This document shows, piece by piece, positions 25,069 through 33,645 of a stretch of 64,000 bases of DNA. The stretch lies in assembly GCF_001894785.1 (NCBI RefSeq), contig NZ_BCWW01000002.1, positions 62,001 through 126,000 on the forward strand. Direction: 5' to 3'. This stretch comes from Rhodococcoides fascians NBRC 12155 = LMG 3623 (lineage in GTDB: Bacteria; Actinomycetota; Actinomycetes; Mycobacteriales; Mycobacteriaceae). Made by a program: the position numbers and the translations under genes. A model generated the notes under the pieces. It saw only the letters and a list, made by a program, of their open reading frames with translations. It did no database searches and was not told where the DNA came from. Positions within the stretch are counted from its first letter, which is position 1; each line of letters starts with the position of its first letter.

Positions 25069-26120
25069 GTCTGATCTACCTTTCCTCGTCGAACTAGAGT
25101 GTCCACTGCTGCACGTGCCGTCCGGCCGACGCCGATGAGCGTCGCCGAGGCCGGGCCGGTCCAGTCGCCGTAGCCCAGGAACACCAGCGTCGGTTCGCCG
25201 CGAACGTGAGTGCCGTCCAATACGATTCCCGATCCTTCGGTCTGCAGGTGCAGCGGCTGCAGATGCCGCAGTGCGGGTCGGAATCCGGTGCACCAGAGGA
25301 TTACATCCAGCTTCTCCGTCGTATGTCCGTCGGTGACGCCGTCGGTGGTGATCGCGGTGAACATCGGCCGGGCGTGCAGCACTCCGCGATCCCTGGCCTC
25401 CCGCACCGACGGGACCATGACGATGTCGCCCAGACCGGCGACCCCGCCGGTATCGGGACCGCCTGCCGCCAGAGTGCGGGACCGATCGCTGGCGACATCG
25501 AACAGCACCCGACCATCGACGTCGTCGGGGAGAAACTTGGGCTCGCGGTTGGTGAACCACAGGGTCTGCGCGACCGTGGATATCTCGGCAAGTATCTGAG
25601 CAGCCGAGTTTCCGCCGCCGACGATTCCCACTCGCTTGCCCACGAACTGACCCGGCGTTCGGTAGTCAGCGGCATGCAGCTGGGTTCCACCGAACTCACG
25701 CATACCCGGGTAGCTCGGCCAGAACGGCCGAGACCACGTTCCCGTCGCATTGACGATTGCTGCGGCACCGTACGACTCGCCGTCGGTGTCGACTCGATAG
25801 CCCTCGGTCGTACGATGCACGGACTTCACGTCGACGGGCCTGTGCACCGGCAAGTCGTACTTCTTCTCGTACGCCCGCAGGTAGTCCACGACGTGCGATG
25901 CCGGAGGAAAGCCGCTGTGCCACGGCGGCATCGGCCAACCGGGTAGTCGCGAGTACTCGGCCGGCGAGAACAGATGTAGCGACGGCCAGTAGTCCTGCCA
26001 GGACCCGCCGGCGTGCGTCTGATTGTCGAGGATGACGAAGTCCAGCCCGGCTCGTCGCAGGTAGTAGCCGGCGGCCAGTCCTGCCTGACCACCGCCGATC
26101 ACCACCACCTCGGTGTTCAT
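25065..26120 (-). CDS. arsO: ArsO-type flavin-dependent monooxygenase-like protein
   Basis: A 351-residue flavoprotein with an FAD motif GGGQAGLAAGYYL at 9-21 and an NAD(P) motif GIVGGGNSAAQ near 168-178. Between them is the GSWQDYWPSLHLFSPAEYSRLPGWPMP stretch typical of ArsO-like proteins from actinobacterial arsenic operons such as that of Streptomyces plasmid pHZ227 (recalled). The family is thought to act in arsenic detoxification, but the reaction is not established. It lies 5 bases after arsC1 and overlaps the next flavoprotein gene by 4 bases. Confidence 0.82.
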   Translation of the reverse strand: MNTEVVVIGGGQAGLAAGYYLRRAGLDFVILDNQTHAGGSWQDYWPSLHLFSPAEYSRLPGWPMPPWHSGFPPASHVVDYLRAYEKKYDLPVHRPVDVKSVHRTTEGYRVDTDGESYGAAAIVNATGTWSRPFWPSYPGMREFGGTQLHAADYRTPGQFVGKRVGIVGGGNSAAQILAEISTVAQTLWFTNREPKFLPDDVDGRVLFDVASDRSRTLAAGGPDTGGVAGLGDIVMVPSVREARDRGVLHARPMFTAITTDGVTDGHTTEKLDVILWCTGFRPALRHLQPLHLQTEGSGIVLDGTHVRGEPTLVFLGYGDWTGPASATLIGVGRTARAAVDTLVRRGKVDQT

Positions 26121-26125
26121 TCGAA

Positions 26126-26542
26126 TCAGGTTTCCGCGCTGCGCAATCGGGATGCCAGTTCTCCGACGCGGCCCGCGATGTCGTCACGCACCAGACGCAT
26201 CCGCTCGATGCCGTCGATACCGCGTTCGGACGGTTCGTCGGTGTCCCAGTTCTCGAATCTGGGGCCGTCGACCACGTCTACCTTCGCCTCACCGCCGAGG
26301 GTGACGACGTAGTCCATCCGGGCGAGCAGAGCGGGGTCGATCGGTTTCGGTACTTCACCCGACAGATCGACGCCGACTTCGAGGAGCGCCTCGGCCGAGA
26401 GTGCATTGACCTTTCCGCCCGGCTTCGTTCCGGCAGAGTGCACTTCGACCGAATCGCCGACGGCCTTGCGCATCAGGCCGGCCGCCATCTGTGATTTGCC
26501 GCCGTTCTTGACGCAGACGAACAGCACGCTGGGTGTCGTCAT
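26126..26542 (-). CDS. arsC1: Arsenate reductase, LMW-phosphatase fold, mycothiol-type (ArsC1-like)
   Basis: A 138-residue protein of the low-molecular-weight phosphatase fold. The anion loop reads CVKNGGKSQ at 10-18, a C-x5-K version of the usual C-x5-R. The same GGKSQ form is what I recall for Corynebacterium glutamicum ArsC1', an arsenate-mycothiol transferase relative. SAGTKPGGKVN and RMDYVV match as well. No second redox cysteine pair is present, fitting a mycothiol/mycoredoxin mechanism. The ATG overlaps the previous arsC stop (ATGA). Confidence 0.85.
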   Translation of the reverse strand: MTTPSVLFVCVKNGGKSQMAAGLMRKAVGDSVEVHSAGTKPGGKVNALSAEALLEVGVDLSGEVPKPIDPALLARMDYVVTLGGEAKVDVVDGPRFENWDTDEPSERGIDGIERMRLVRDDIAGRVGELASRLRSAET

Positions 26543-26961
26543 GATGCCGAACTCTGCTTCGCTGGAACCAGTTCGGCGATCAATTCTTCGATTCGACGCT
26601 TGATCTCATCGCGAATCGGGCGGACTGCCTCGACGCCTTTTCCTGCCGGATCGGCCAGTGCCCAGTCGCGGTAGCTCACGCCAGGGAACACCGGGCACGC
26701 GTCGCCACAGCCCATGGTGATGACGACGTCGGACGTCTCGACGGCCTCGGTGGTCAGGATCTTCGGCGACTGCGACGAGATGTCGATACCGACCTCGGCC
26801 ATGGCCTCGACCGCTGCCGAGTTGATGGTGTCCGCGGGAGCGCTACCGGCAGAACGTACCTCGACGGTATCACCGGCGAGATGGGTCAGAAATCCGGCGG
26901 CCATCTGAGAGCGGCCGGCGTTGTGGACGCAGACGAACAGGACGCTGGGTGTGTCGGACAT
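26539..26961 (-). CDS. arsC2: Arsenate reductase, LMW-phosphatase fold with extra Cys pair
   Basis: A 140-residue arsenate reductase. The catalytic loop CVHNAGRSQ lies at 11-19 with the canonical arginine. A second pair, MGCGDACP, near 84-90 is placed like the resolving cysteines of the thioredoxin-coupled ArsC family. The ATG at 26961 shares one base with the acr3 stop (TGATG) and is preceded by AAGGA. It differs from its neighbour arsC1 in both the loop arginine and the cysteine pair, so the operon encodes two mechanistically distinct reductases. Confidence 0.9.
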   Translation of the reverse strand: MSDTPSVLFVCVHNAGRSQMAAGFLTHLAGDTVEVRSAGSAPADTINSAAVEAMAEVGIDISSQSPKILTTEAVETSDVVITMGCGDACPVFPGVSYRDWALADPAGKGVEAVRPIRDEIKRRIEELIAELVPAKQSSAS

Positions 26962-28049
26962 CAGGAATCCTTCGATGACGTGGTCGTGGAAAGGCTGGGG
27001 GAGAACCGCTTCCGTAGGGCGAGGGAGACATAGACGAGGCCGACCAGGACCGGCACCTCGATGAGCGGGCCGACGACCCCGGCGAGTGCCTGCCCGGACG
27101 TTGCGCCGTAGGTGGCGATGGCGACGGCGATGGCGAGCTCGAAGTTGTTGCCCGCAGCGGTGAATGCGAGGGTGGTAGTGCGTTCGTAGCCCAGGCCCAT
27201 GGCGGCACCGAGTGCGTAACCGCCGCCCCACATCACCGCGAAGTAGACCAGCAGAGGCAGCGCGATGCGCACCACGTCCCAGGGCTGTGAGGTGATCCGA
27301 TCACCCTGCAGCGCAAAGAGAACGACGATGGTGAACAACAGCCCGTAGAGAGCCCACGGGGCGATCCTGGGGATGAACTTCTCCTCGTACCACGCACGAC
27401 CCTTGGCGCGTTCACCGAAGAAGCGCGATGCAAATCCGGCTATCAGCGGGATTCCGAGGAAGATCAGCACCGACTTCGCGATCTGCCACGGCGACGCTTC
27501 GATCGTGGTCTGCTCCAGGCCGAGCCAGCCGGGCAGTACCGAGAGGTAGAACCATCCGAGGACGGCGAACATGAAGACCTGGAACACCGAGTTGATCGCC
27601 ACCAGCACGGCCGCGGCCTCACGGTCTCCGCAGGCGAGGTCGTTCCAGATGATGACCATCGCGATGCATCGAGCGAGGCCGACGATGATCAGGCCGGTCC
27701 GGTACTCGGGCAGGTCGGGCAGGAAAAGCCATGCGAGAGCGAACATCAGCGCCGGTCCGAGGACCCAGTTGAGAACGAGCGATCCGATCAGCAGTCGCCT
27801 GTCGCCGGTGACGGTGTCGAGGCGGTCGTAGCGGACCTTGGCCAGTACCGGATACATCATGATGAGCAGGCCGACGGCGATCGGCAGCGACACCCCGTCG
27901 ACGGAGATGGACGACAACGCGTCGTTCAGCCCGGGGACCATGCGCCCCAGGATCAGGCCGACGACCATGGCGACACCGATCCACACCGGGAGGAACCGAT
28001 CGAGCGTGGAGAGTTTGCCGACGACGGCGGTGTCCGTGGTGGTGCTCAT
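26961..28049 (-). CDS. acr3: ACR3 family arsenite efflux permease
   Basis: A 362-residue membrane protein of the bile acid/arsenite transporter superfamily with about ten segments. The conserved cysteine required for arsenite transport in ACR3 proteins is Cys128 in GLARCIAMVIIWNDLA, followed by DREAAAVLVAINSVFQ. It exports As(III) made by the two ArsC enzymes. It is second in the operon; its ATG overlaps the arsR stop by 4 bases. Confidence 0.93.
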   Translation of the reverse strand: MSTTTDTAVVGKLSTLDRFLPVWIGVAMVVGLILGRMVPGLNDALSSISVDGVSLPIAVGLLIMMYPVLAKVRYDRLDTVTGDRRLLIGSLVLNWVLGPALMFALAWLFLPDLPEYRTGLIIVGLARCIAMVIIWNDLACGDREAAAVLVAINSVFQVFMFAVLGWFYLSVLPGWLGLEQTTIEASPWQIAKSVLIFLGIPLIAGFASRFFGERAKGRAWYEEKFIPRIAPWALYGLLFTIVVLFALQGDRITSQPWDVVRIALPLLVYFAVMWGGGYALGAAMGLGYERTTTLAFTAAGNNFELAIAVAIATYGATSGQALAGVVGPLIEVPVLVGLVYVSLALRKRFSPSLSTTTSSKDS

Positions 28050-28411
28050 ACCGCGACCACCGTGGGGTCCGCGGCGGTGAGTACCGACGACAGTTGTTGC
28101 AAAGCAGCTGGAACGACCCAGTAGTAGACCCAGGTTCCGCGTCGCTCACAGTCGAGCAGCCCGGCTTCGCGGAGCACCTTGAGGTGGTGGGAGATCGTCG
28201 GTTGCGACAGGTCGAAAGCGGGGGAGATGTCACACACGCACGCTTCGCCGCCGGCATGGCTGGCGACGAGGCTGAGCAACCGCAGGCGCACAGGATCGCC
28301 CAACGCCTTGAACATGCGGGCCAGATCCCCGGCCCAGTCCACGGTCAGCGGTTCGTGGACGAGCGGCGAACAGCATGCGCCGGCCGAGGAGGTCAGGTCT
28401 TGATTCGACAT
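28046..28411 (-). CDS. arsR: ArsR-family arsenite-responsive repressor
   Basis: A 121-residue winged-helix repressor. The recognition region is FDLSQPTISHHLKVLREAGLL. Candidate As(III) ligands are Cys13-Cys14 near the N-terminus and Cys58/Cys60 (ACVCDIS). The pattern of an N-terminal Cys pair plus one later Cys is that of C. glutamicum ArsR (Cys15, Cys16, Cys55, recalled). The ATG at 28411 has no ribosome site and lies inside a 38-base palindrome, consistent with a leaderless, autoregulated operon lead gene. Confidence 0.93.
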   Translation of the reverse strand: MSNQDLTSSAGACCSPLVHEPLTVDWAGDLARMFKALGDPVRLRLLSLVASHAGGEACVCDISPAFDLSQPTISHHLKVLREAGLLDCERRGTWVYYWVVPAALQQLSSVLTAADPTVVAV

Positions 28412-28438
28412 TGGTCTATATTGACCCTTGTCGAATCA
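28401..28438. promoter_or_regulatory. ArsR operator palindrome overlapping the arsR start codon
   Basis: Perfect 10-base outer arms TGATTCGACA/TGTCGAATCA (28401-28410 and 28429-28438) enclose an inner GGTC-AATATA-GACC (28413-28426) on the same axis. The AT-rich centre probably contains the -10. The arsR ATG is within the palindrome, so repressor binding would cover both promoter and start codon. Confidence 0.7.
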
Positions 28439-28442
28439 GCCG

Positions 28443-29696
28443 TCAAGTGAACAGTCGCTGAACCCGGACCAGACGGTAGAGGACGCCGAGCAGTGTCACA
28501 ACGGTGCCGATCGCGATCGACGACAAGGGCAGCGTGGCAATGAGAACCAGGCATCCGAGCGCTCCGAGCGCCTGCAGGGGGCGCGGATAGCGTCGGTGTT
28601 CGGTGCCCTGGGTGTACGCGCTGACGTTGGCGACGAGGTAGTACAGCAGCACTCCGAAGGACGAGAAGCCGATGGCGTCACGAAGATCCACTAGCAGGAT
28701 TGCGGCACTGACGATCGCCGCCAGAGTGATCTCGGCCCGGTGCGGCACCGAGTAACGAGGGTGGACCGCAGTCAGATACGACGGCAGATCATGGTGGCGG
28801 GCCATCGCCAACGACGTGCGTCCGATACCGGCGATCAAGGCCAGCAACGCTCCGAGCGCGGCCAGTCCGGCACCGATGCGCATGACAGGTGATGCCCACG
28901 AATACCCGGACGTCACAACGAGATCGACCAGCGGAGCCGACGACGAGGCCAGTAGGTCCGGGCCCAATACCGTCAACAATGTCACGGCAACCGCTGCATA
29001 GATCAGCAACGCGATGCCGAGTGCAGAGACGATGGCCCGTGGAATGGTGCGCTCGGGCCGCACCACTTCCTCGCCGAGGGTGGCGATGCGCGCGTAGCCG
29101 GCGAAGGCGAAGAACAGCAATCCCGCGGACTGCAGAATTCCGTACCAGCCGTCCCCGGTGAGGGATCCCGAAGCGCCGATGCCGTTGCCCGGCGAGCCGG
29201 CGAAGCCCAGAACCACCCCGATGACGAGGATGGCGAGCACCGCGGTGACGAGGATCTTCGTCAGCAGCGCCGTGCGAGTGATACCGAAGTAGTTCACCAC
29301 CGTCAACGCGACAATGGCAAGAATCGCAACGACTTTCGTATAGCCGGAAGGGGCGACGTAGGCCGCGAACACCATCGCCATGGCCGCCGAGCTTGCGGTC
29401 TTGCCGATGACGAAGGTCCAGCCGGCGAGGAAGCCGGGCCACTCACCGAGTTGTTCGCGACCGTAGATGTACGTCCCGCCCGACGTCGGATACTGGGCGG
29501 CGAGTTGCGCGGACGACGTCGCGTTGCAGAACGCGACGACAGCCGCGATGGCGAGACCGATCAGCAAGCCGGCACCCGCTGCGGCCGACGCGGGAGCGAA
29601 CGATGCGAACACTCCCGCCCCGACCATCGAGCCGACACCGATGACGACTGCATCGACAAGGCCCAGTCGACGGGCCAGCGGCTGTGGGTCGGTCAT
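28443..29696 (-). CDS. APC-superfamily amino acid/amine permease
   Basis: A 417-residue membrane protein with about twelve segments. The first carries VVIGVGSMVGAGVFASFAPA, the unwound-helix glycine motif of APC transporters, followed by GGTYIYGREQLG and FFAFAGYARIATLGEEV. The substrate is an amino acid or polyamine but cannot be specified. The ATG at 29696 (MTDPQPLARRLG) fits the family N-terminus. A possible -10 TACAGT lies about 30 bases upstream at 29727-29732. It ends just before the ars operator. Confidence 0.85.
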   Translation of the reverse strand: MTDPQPLARRLGLVDAVVIGVGSMVGAGVFASFAPASAAAGAGLLIGLAIAAVVAFCNATSSAQLAAQYPTSGGTYIYGREQLGEWPGFLAGWTFVIGKTASSAAMAMVFAAYVAPSGYTKVVAILAIVALTVVNYFGITRTALLTKILVTAVLAILVIGVVLGFAGSPGNGIGASGSLTGDGWYGILQSAGLLFFAFAGYARIATLGEEVVRPERTIPRAIVSALGIALLIYAAVAVTLLTVLGPDLLASSSAPLVDLVVTSGYSWASPVMRIGAGLAALGALLALIAGIGRTSLAMARHHDLPSYLTAVHPRYSVPHRAEITLAAIVSAAILLVDLRDAIGFSSFGVLLYYLVANVSAYTQGTEHRRYPRPLQALGALGCLVLIATLPLSSIAIGTVVTLLGVLYRLVRVQRLFT

Positions 29697-29775
29697 GCCT
29701 GGACCCGGATGTCGATCACGGCGACAACTGTAGAGGCCCCTTACCAGTGGCAACAGACCAGATGTCGGCCGCGGT

Positions 29776-31152
29776 CTACTTCTTCTGCTGGTACACGTCC
29801 GGAATTCCGTCGTGGTCGTCGTCGCGGGTCTCTTCGATGTGGAAGTCCCGGTACGCCTTGTTGCGGGTACGCAGAATGATCGACGCGATGGTTGCGGCAA
29901 CGATCGAACCGGTCAGCACACCGACCTTCACGTGATCGTCGCGCTCTGTTCCTTCACCGAATGCCAGATCGCCGATCAGCAGCGACACCGTGAAACCGAT
30001 ACCGGCGAGCATCGCGACGCCGAAGACGTCGAGCCATTTCAAGCCGGCATCGAGGGTGGCCCGGGTGAAGCGCGAGACCAGGTAGGTGGTGCCGAAGATG
30101 CCGATGGCCTTGCCGATGACGAGGCCGGCGATGATGCCGATGGCAATCGGGTCGGTCAGGGCGCTGGCCAGGCCGGAGAAGCCGCCGACAGTCACACCGG
30201 CTGCACAGAAGGCGAACAGCGGAACCGCGATACCCGCGGAGATGGGTCGGATCTTGTGCTCGAAATGCTCGGCGAGACCGGGGCCCGCATCGGGGCCGCC
30301 GTTCGCCTTGCTCCGGATCACCGGGACGGCGAAGCCGAGCAGAACGCCTGCGACGGTGGCGTGGACACCCGACTCGTGCATGAGCACCCACGTCACCACG
30401 GCCAGCGGGATGAGCACCCACCACGAGCGGACGCGCATCTGCACGGCGACGGCGAACAGCGCGAGCGGGATCAGCGTCAGGCCGAGCGCAATGAAGTTGA
30501 TGTCGTCGGTGTAGAAGATCGCGATGACGCTGACGGCCAAAAGGTCGTCGACCACGGCCAGAGTCAGCAGGAAGGTTCGCAGCGCTGTCGGCAGATGCGT
30601 GCTGATCACAGCGAGAACGGCCACGGCGAACGCGATGTCGGTCGCGGTGGGAATGGCCCAGCCGAGCAGAGCGCCATCCCCGGTGCCGAGGTTGAACAGC
30701 ACGAAAATGACTGCGGGAACTACCATTCCGCCGATCGCCGCGGCCACCGGAAGTGCCGCCCGTGCCGGATCGCGCAGATCACCGGCAACGAACTCGCGTT
30801 TGAGTTCGAGTCCGACGACGAAGAAGAAGATGGCCAACAGCCCGTCGGCGGCCCACGTCGACAGAGTCAGATCGAGATGCAGAGCCGACGGCCCGACGCG
30901 AGTGCTCATCAATGTGTCGTAGGCGGCGGACCACGGTGAGTTGGCCCACACGAGCGCGACCACGGTGGCAACGAGAAGCAATGCGCCGCCGACGGTCTCT
31001 TTGCGCAAGACCTGTGCGATGCGGTCGGCCTCGGACCAGGAACCGCGAGAGAACAGCGGCAATCTCTCTTTGGGAATCGGTGAATCAGACACGGGAACAA
31101 CGCCTTTCGGTAGCAACGTCGTGCCGAGCGCGTCCGCCGAGTCGACGGACAT
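29776..31152 (-). CDS. nhaA: NhaA family Na+/H+ antiporter
   Basis: A 458-residue antiporter. The conserved unwound-helix motif PTATDIAFA has Thr171-Asp172, and the ion-binding aspartate pair is Asp202-Asp203 in AVVDDLLA, equivalent to Asp163/164 of E. coli NhaA. It exchanges cytoplasmic Na+ for protons at alkaline pH or salt stress. An acidic C-terminal tail ([15 protein letters not shown]) is unusual. The ATG at 31152 lacks a ribosome site; a GTG at 31092 giving [10 protein letters not shown] is a realistic alternative. Confidence 0.9.
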   Translation of the reverse strand: MSVDSADALGTTLLPKGVVPVSDSPIPKERLPLFSRGSWSEADRIAQVLRKETVGGALLLVATVVALVWANSPWSAAYDTLMSTRVGPSALHLDLTLSTWAADGLLAIFFFVVGLELKREFVAGDLRDPARAALPVAAAIGGMVVPAVIFVLFNLGTGDGALLGWAIPTATDIAFAVAVLAVISTHLPTALRTFLLTLAVVDDLLAVSVIAIFYTDDINFIALGLTLIPLALFAVAVQMRVRSWWVLIPLAVVTWVLMHESGVHATVAGVLLGFAVPVIRSKANGGPDAGPGLAEHFEHKIRPISAGIAVPLFAFCAAGVTVGGFSGLASALTDPIAIGIIAGLVIGKAIGIFGTTYLVSRFTRATLDAGLKWLDVFGVAMLAGIGFTVSLLIGDLAFGEGTERDDHVKVGVLTGSIVAATIASIILRTRNKAYRDFHIEETRDDDHDGIPDVYQQKK

Positions 31153-31226
31153 GTGCGCAGCACAGAACTATTGCCGACCAGACTTCCCGGCGCACCGTGA
31201 ATGATCCTATCGCGAAAAGGTCCCTG

Positions 31227-31601
31227 TCACCGAACCGAGGGAATGAATCTGGCGATCGCGCGCCAGCCGAGCAGCAGAACCGCGGTGGAAATCGTCGCAA
31301 CGATGATGAACGCGGTAGCGGTTCCCTGTCCTGTCGCCGTGCGCAGGATCATGCCTCCGACGACCGTGGTGACCCACACCAAAATGCCCGTCGGAACGAC
31401 GAGGAACGCGTCGAACTTGTTGCGGTACAGAGCGAACGCAGCGATCCAGCCGACAGCGGCACCGACGACGAACGGCCACGCGGTGCGGAAGAGGCCGGAC
31501 AGCGCGGTGGCTTCGTCGTGACTGCGACGGCCGATCGCGGCGAAGAGCACGATCATGACGAGATCGAGGACGGCAGCGACGGCCGGGGAACGAAACTTCA
31601 C
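31227..31601 (-). CDS. DUF3054 family membrane protein
   Basis: A 124-residue protein with four membrane segments and the AAIGRRSH...AWPFVVGAAVGW motif that I associate with DUF3054. Function is unknown. I choose the GTG at 31601 (VKFRSPAVAAVLD) because TACAGT lies exactly 6 bases before it, a leaderless arrangement. A GTG at 31619 would place the -10 inside the coding region. Confidence 0.72.
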   Translation of the reverse strand: MKFRSPAVAAVLDLVMIVLFAAIGRRSHDEATALSGLFRTAWPFVVGAAVGWIAAFALYRNKFDAFLVVPTGILVWVTTVVGGMILRTATGQGTATAFIIVATISTAVLLLGWRAIARFIPSVR

Positions 31602-31607
31602 GGGCCC

Positions 31608-31613
31608 ACTGTA
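31608..31613 (-). promoter_or_regulatory. Predicted -10 element, leaderless DUF3054 gene
   Basis: TACAGT on the minus strand, followed by GGGCCC and then the GTG at 31601. The left arm of the hairpin at 31625-31664 falls near the expected -35 position. Confidence 0.45.
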
Positions 31614-31624
31614 GGACACCGACG

Positions 31625-31664
31625 CGAACGGCCCGCGCCTACGAGTGCAGGTGCGGGCCGTTCG
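31625..31664. terminator. Hairpin downstream of yceI
   Basis: Perfect 12-base arms CGAACGGCCCGC/GCGGGCCGTTCG with a 16-base loop. It lies after the minus-strand yceI gene and the tandem repeats, and directly upstream of the DUF3054 promoter, so it may terminate the yceI transcript. There is no T-run. Confidence 0.5.
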
Positions 31665-31689
31665 ATGCCACTGGATCTCGCCCCCCAGG

Positions 31690-31746
31690 TCCGGATCAAT
31701 GTGGGTTTCAGTCGGTTGGACTGCAACAAAGGCGCATTGATCCGGA
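31690..31746. repeat. 12-bp inverted repeat abutting a tandem array
   Basis: Arms TCCGGATCAATG (31690-31701) and CATTGATCCGGA (31735-31746) are perfectly complementary, with a 33-base loop. The last six bases of the right arm are the first six of the 20-bp tandem repeat that follows. Confidence 0.6.
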
Positions 31747-31839
31747 AGGGGAGGGGTGAATCCGGAAGGGGAGGGGTGAATCCGGAAGGGGAGGGGTGAA
31801 TCCGGAAGGGGAGGGGTGAATCCGGAAGGCGGGGGTGAA
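31741..31839. repeat. 20-bp tandem repeat, four perfect units plus one diverged
   Basis: The unit TCCGGAAGGGGAGGGGTGAA occurs without variation at 31741, 31761, 31781 and 31801, followed by a diverged 19-base unit at 31821-31839. It sits directly after the yceI stop (31842, minus strand). It is G-rich on the plus strand and non-coding. Copy number is likely variable between strains. Confidence 0.92.
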
Positions 31840-31841
31840 AC

Positions 31842-32393
31842 TTACGCCTGGAGGCCGGCCTCGATGTCGAGGTTCAGGGCGATCTTGTCGCCGACGACTG
31901 CGCCGCCGCCTTCGAGGGGCATGTCGATGCTGATGCCGAAGTCCTTGCGGTTGATGGTGGTGCTGGCTTCGAAGCCTGCGACCGGTCCGTTGCCCATGCC
32001 GGCGTTGACGCCGTTGAACTCGAGCTTGAGGTCGATGGACTTGGTGACGCCGTGGAGGGTGAAGTCTCCGGTGACGACGAAGTCTCCGCCGTCGGCCTTG
32101 ACCGAGGTGGACTTGAACGTCGCGGTCGGGAACTTCTCGACCTCGAAGAAGTCGGCGGTCTTGAGGTGGCCGTCGCGCTGCTCGTTGTCGGTGGTGATCG
32201 AGGTGACGTCGATCTCGGCGTCGACGGACGGGGTGCCGTCGGCGGCGACGGTGACGGTGCCGCTGAAGTTCTGGAAACGGCCGCGGACCTTGCTGACCAC
32301 CAGGTGGCGGACGGTGAATCCGACGGTGGAGTGGGTGGGATCGATGGCCCAGGTGCCTGCGGTGAGCTCGGGAAGCGCGATGGCGGTGGTCAT
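31842..32393 (-). CDS. YceI-family lipid-binding protein
   Basis: A 183-residue lipocalin-like beta-barrel. The family motifs are clear: WAIDPTHSTVGFTVRHLVVSKVRG at the N-terminus, DVTSITTDNEQRDGHLKTADFFEVEKFP in the middle, and LTLHGVTK-type and INRKDFG motifs later. YceI proteins bind isoprenoids or other lipids. No signal peptide is present, so it appears cytosolic, as is common in actinobacterial members. The ATG at 32393 follows AAGGAG with 6-base spacing. Confidence 0.92.
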   Translation of the reverse strand: MTTAIALPELTAGTWAIDPTHSTVGFTVRHLVVSKVRGRFQNFSGTVTVAADGTPSVDAEIDVTSITTDNEQRDGHLKTADFFEVEKFPTATFKSTSVKADGGDFVVTGDFTLHGVTKSIDLKLEFNGVNAGMGNGPVAGFEASTTINRKDFGISIDMPLEGGGAVVGDKIALNLDIEAGLQA

Positions 32394-32426
32394 GAGGACT
32401 CCTTGTTGGGTTGAAGTTTCAAACTC

Positions 32427-32452
32427 ATAGTACACAAGCGGACCGGGGTCCG
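32427..32452 (-). promoter_or_regulatory. yceI promoter with possible operator
   Basis: On the minus strand a -10-like TACTAT (32427-32432) lies about 34 bases before the yceI ATG. The palindrome CGGACC-GG-GGTCCG (32439-32452) occupies the -10/-35 spacer and could be a repressor site. No regulator gene is adjacent. Confidence 0.4.
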
Positions 32453-32505
32453 TATATATTCCGGGTGAACGGACAGTGACGGATGCCATACCGAACAGCA
32501 CGGGG

Positions 32506-33639
32506 CTAGGCGGTCTCCGGATCGCCTTTGGAGTCGCGATCGTGCTCGGCGGCTCGGCCGAGATCGGAGGTCTCCTGCCGCTCGAGGGCGATGTCGAATT
32601 CGAGATCGGCGTGCTGGTGCTTACGGAACAGGACGAGGAACACGATCCACCCGACGATGGCGACCAAGATGAAGCTGACCCCGCGATAGACCAAGGCCGA
32701 CGCCACTGCCTGAGATGCGGTGATGGACGCGGCGCTGGTCAGGAACGCGATGAGGGTGGCGTCGACGACCACCAGGCCACCGGGTGCGAGCGGAACGGAT
32801 CCGACGGCCTTACCCGCCGCGAATGCGATGAACAGCCCGGACAGTCGTGGATCTGCGCCGACGGCGAAGCACGCGAACGCCAGGCACGCGACGTCCGCGA
32901 GCCGGTGCACGGCCGACCAGGACAGTGTGAGCGCGCCGTCCCGCTTGCCGAGCTGTACGGATTGGATCTGGCCGATGACCTTGTCGATGGCCTCGGCTCC
33001 GGCGTCGAGATCGTGGTTGCGGAACGCGTTGTACTTGCGCAGACCCCAGCGGGCGAACTGTTTGATGGACTCCGGGTGGTTCGAGATGTATCGGACAGCG
33101 GCCACGATCGCGATGACGCCGATGATCGGGAGCACCACGGTGAAGGTGTTGAACGAACTACCGACAACCAGTCCGCCGGCAACGCCGAGCACCGCCAACC
33201 CGGCCGCGGCGATGACGCCGGAGATGGCGAGCTGCCAGGAGGCGACAACCGGACTCGCACCCCAGCGTCGGGTCTCGCGGTAGGTGAAGGCCGTCGAGAA
33301 CACCTGGCCGGCGGGCAGAGTGAGCGACATTGCGGTGCTGCCGTAGATGACGGCCACGGACTTGCGTTGACGCACCTGTACGCCGCCCGCGTCGAGCAGC
33401 TGCTTCTGGACTCGGCCGAACGCGCTGAGCGACACGGCTTGGGCAAATACGCACGCAGCCAGCCAGCCCCAGTGGATTTCTCGTACTGCTGTCCAGGATT
33501 CGTGCAGCCGTGGCCACAGGTAGATTGCCTCGCCCACCAGCAGAGCGACCAGGGCAATTGCGGCGATCCACTTGACCCATCTCAGCCGGTTTCGCGGGCG
33601 CCGCGCTGCGGGTCCGCTGGTCGAGCTGGGGTCGGGCAT
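32506..33639 (-). CDS. LPG-synthase TM-region/UPF0104 family membrane protein
   Basis: A 377-residue membrane protein with eight or so segments, of the YbhN/UPF0104 type related to the flippase domain of lysyl-phosphatidylglycerol synthase. Family-like stretches are SLTLPAGQVFSTAFTYRE and AAGKAVGSVPLAPGGLVVVDATL. It lacks the soluble synthase domain. A role in lipid transport or glycolipid export is plausible but unproven. It has a polar C-terminal tail. The ATG at 33639 is 6 bases after TAGTCT, suggesting leaderless translation. Confidence 0.82.
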   Translation of the reverse strand: MPDPSSTSGPAARRPRNRLRWVKWIAAIALVALLVGEAIYLWPRLHESWTAVREIHWGWLAACVFAQAVSLSAFGRVQKQLLDAGGVQVRQRKSVAVIYGSTAMSLTLPAGQVFSTAFTYRETRRWGASPVVASWQLAISGVIAAAGLAVLGVAGGLVVGSSFNTFTVVLPIIGVIAIVAAVRYISNHPESIKQFARWGLRKYNAFRNHDLDAGAEAIDKVIGQIQSVQLGKRDGALTLSWSAVHRLADVACLAFACFAVGADPRLSGLFIAFAAGKAVGSVPLAPGGLVVVDATLIAFLTSAASITASQAVASALVYRGVSFILVAIVGWIVFLVLFRKHQHADLEFDIALERQETSDLGRAAEHDRDSKGDPETA

Positions 33640-33645
33640 CCTGTC

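Noticed and set aside
25069-25560. N-terminal extension of the ars flavoprotein
   Set aside because: The frame continues upstream within the preceding flavoprotein gene; the FAD motif begins right after the ATG at 25068, which overlaps the previous stop as ATGA.
31741-31839. CRISPR-like array
   Set aside because: Units are contiguous 20-mers with no spacers and no cas genes nearby, so it is a simple tandem repeat.
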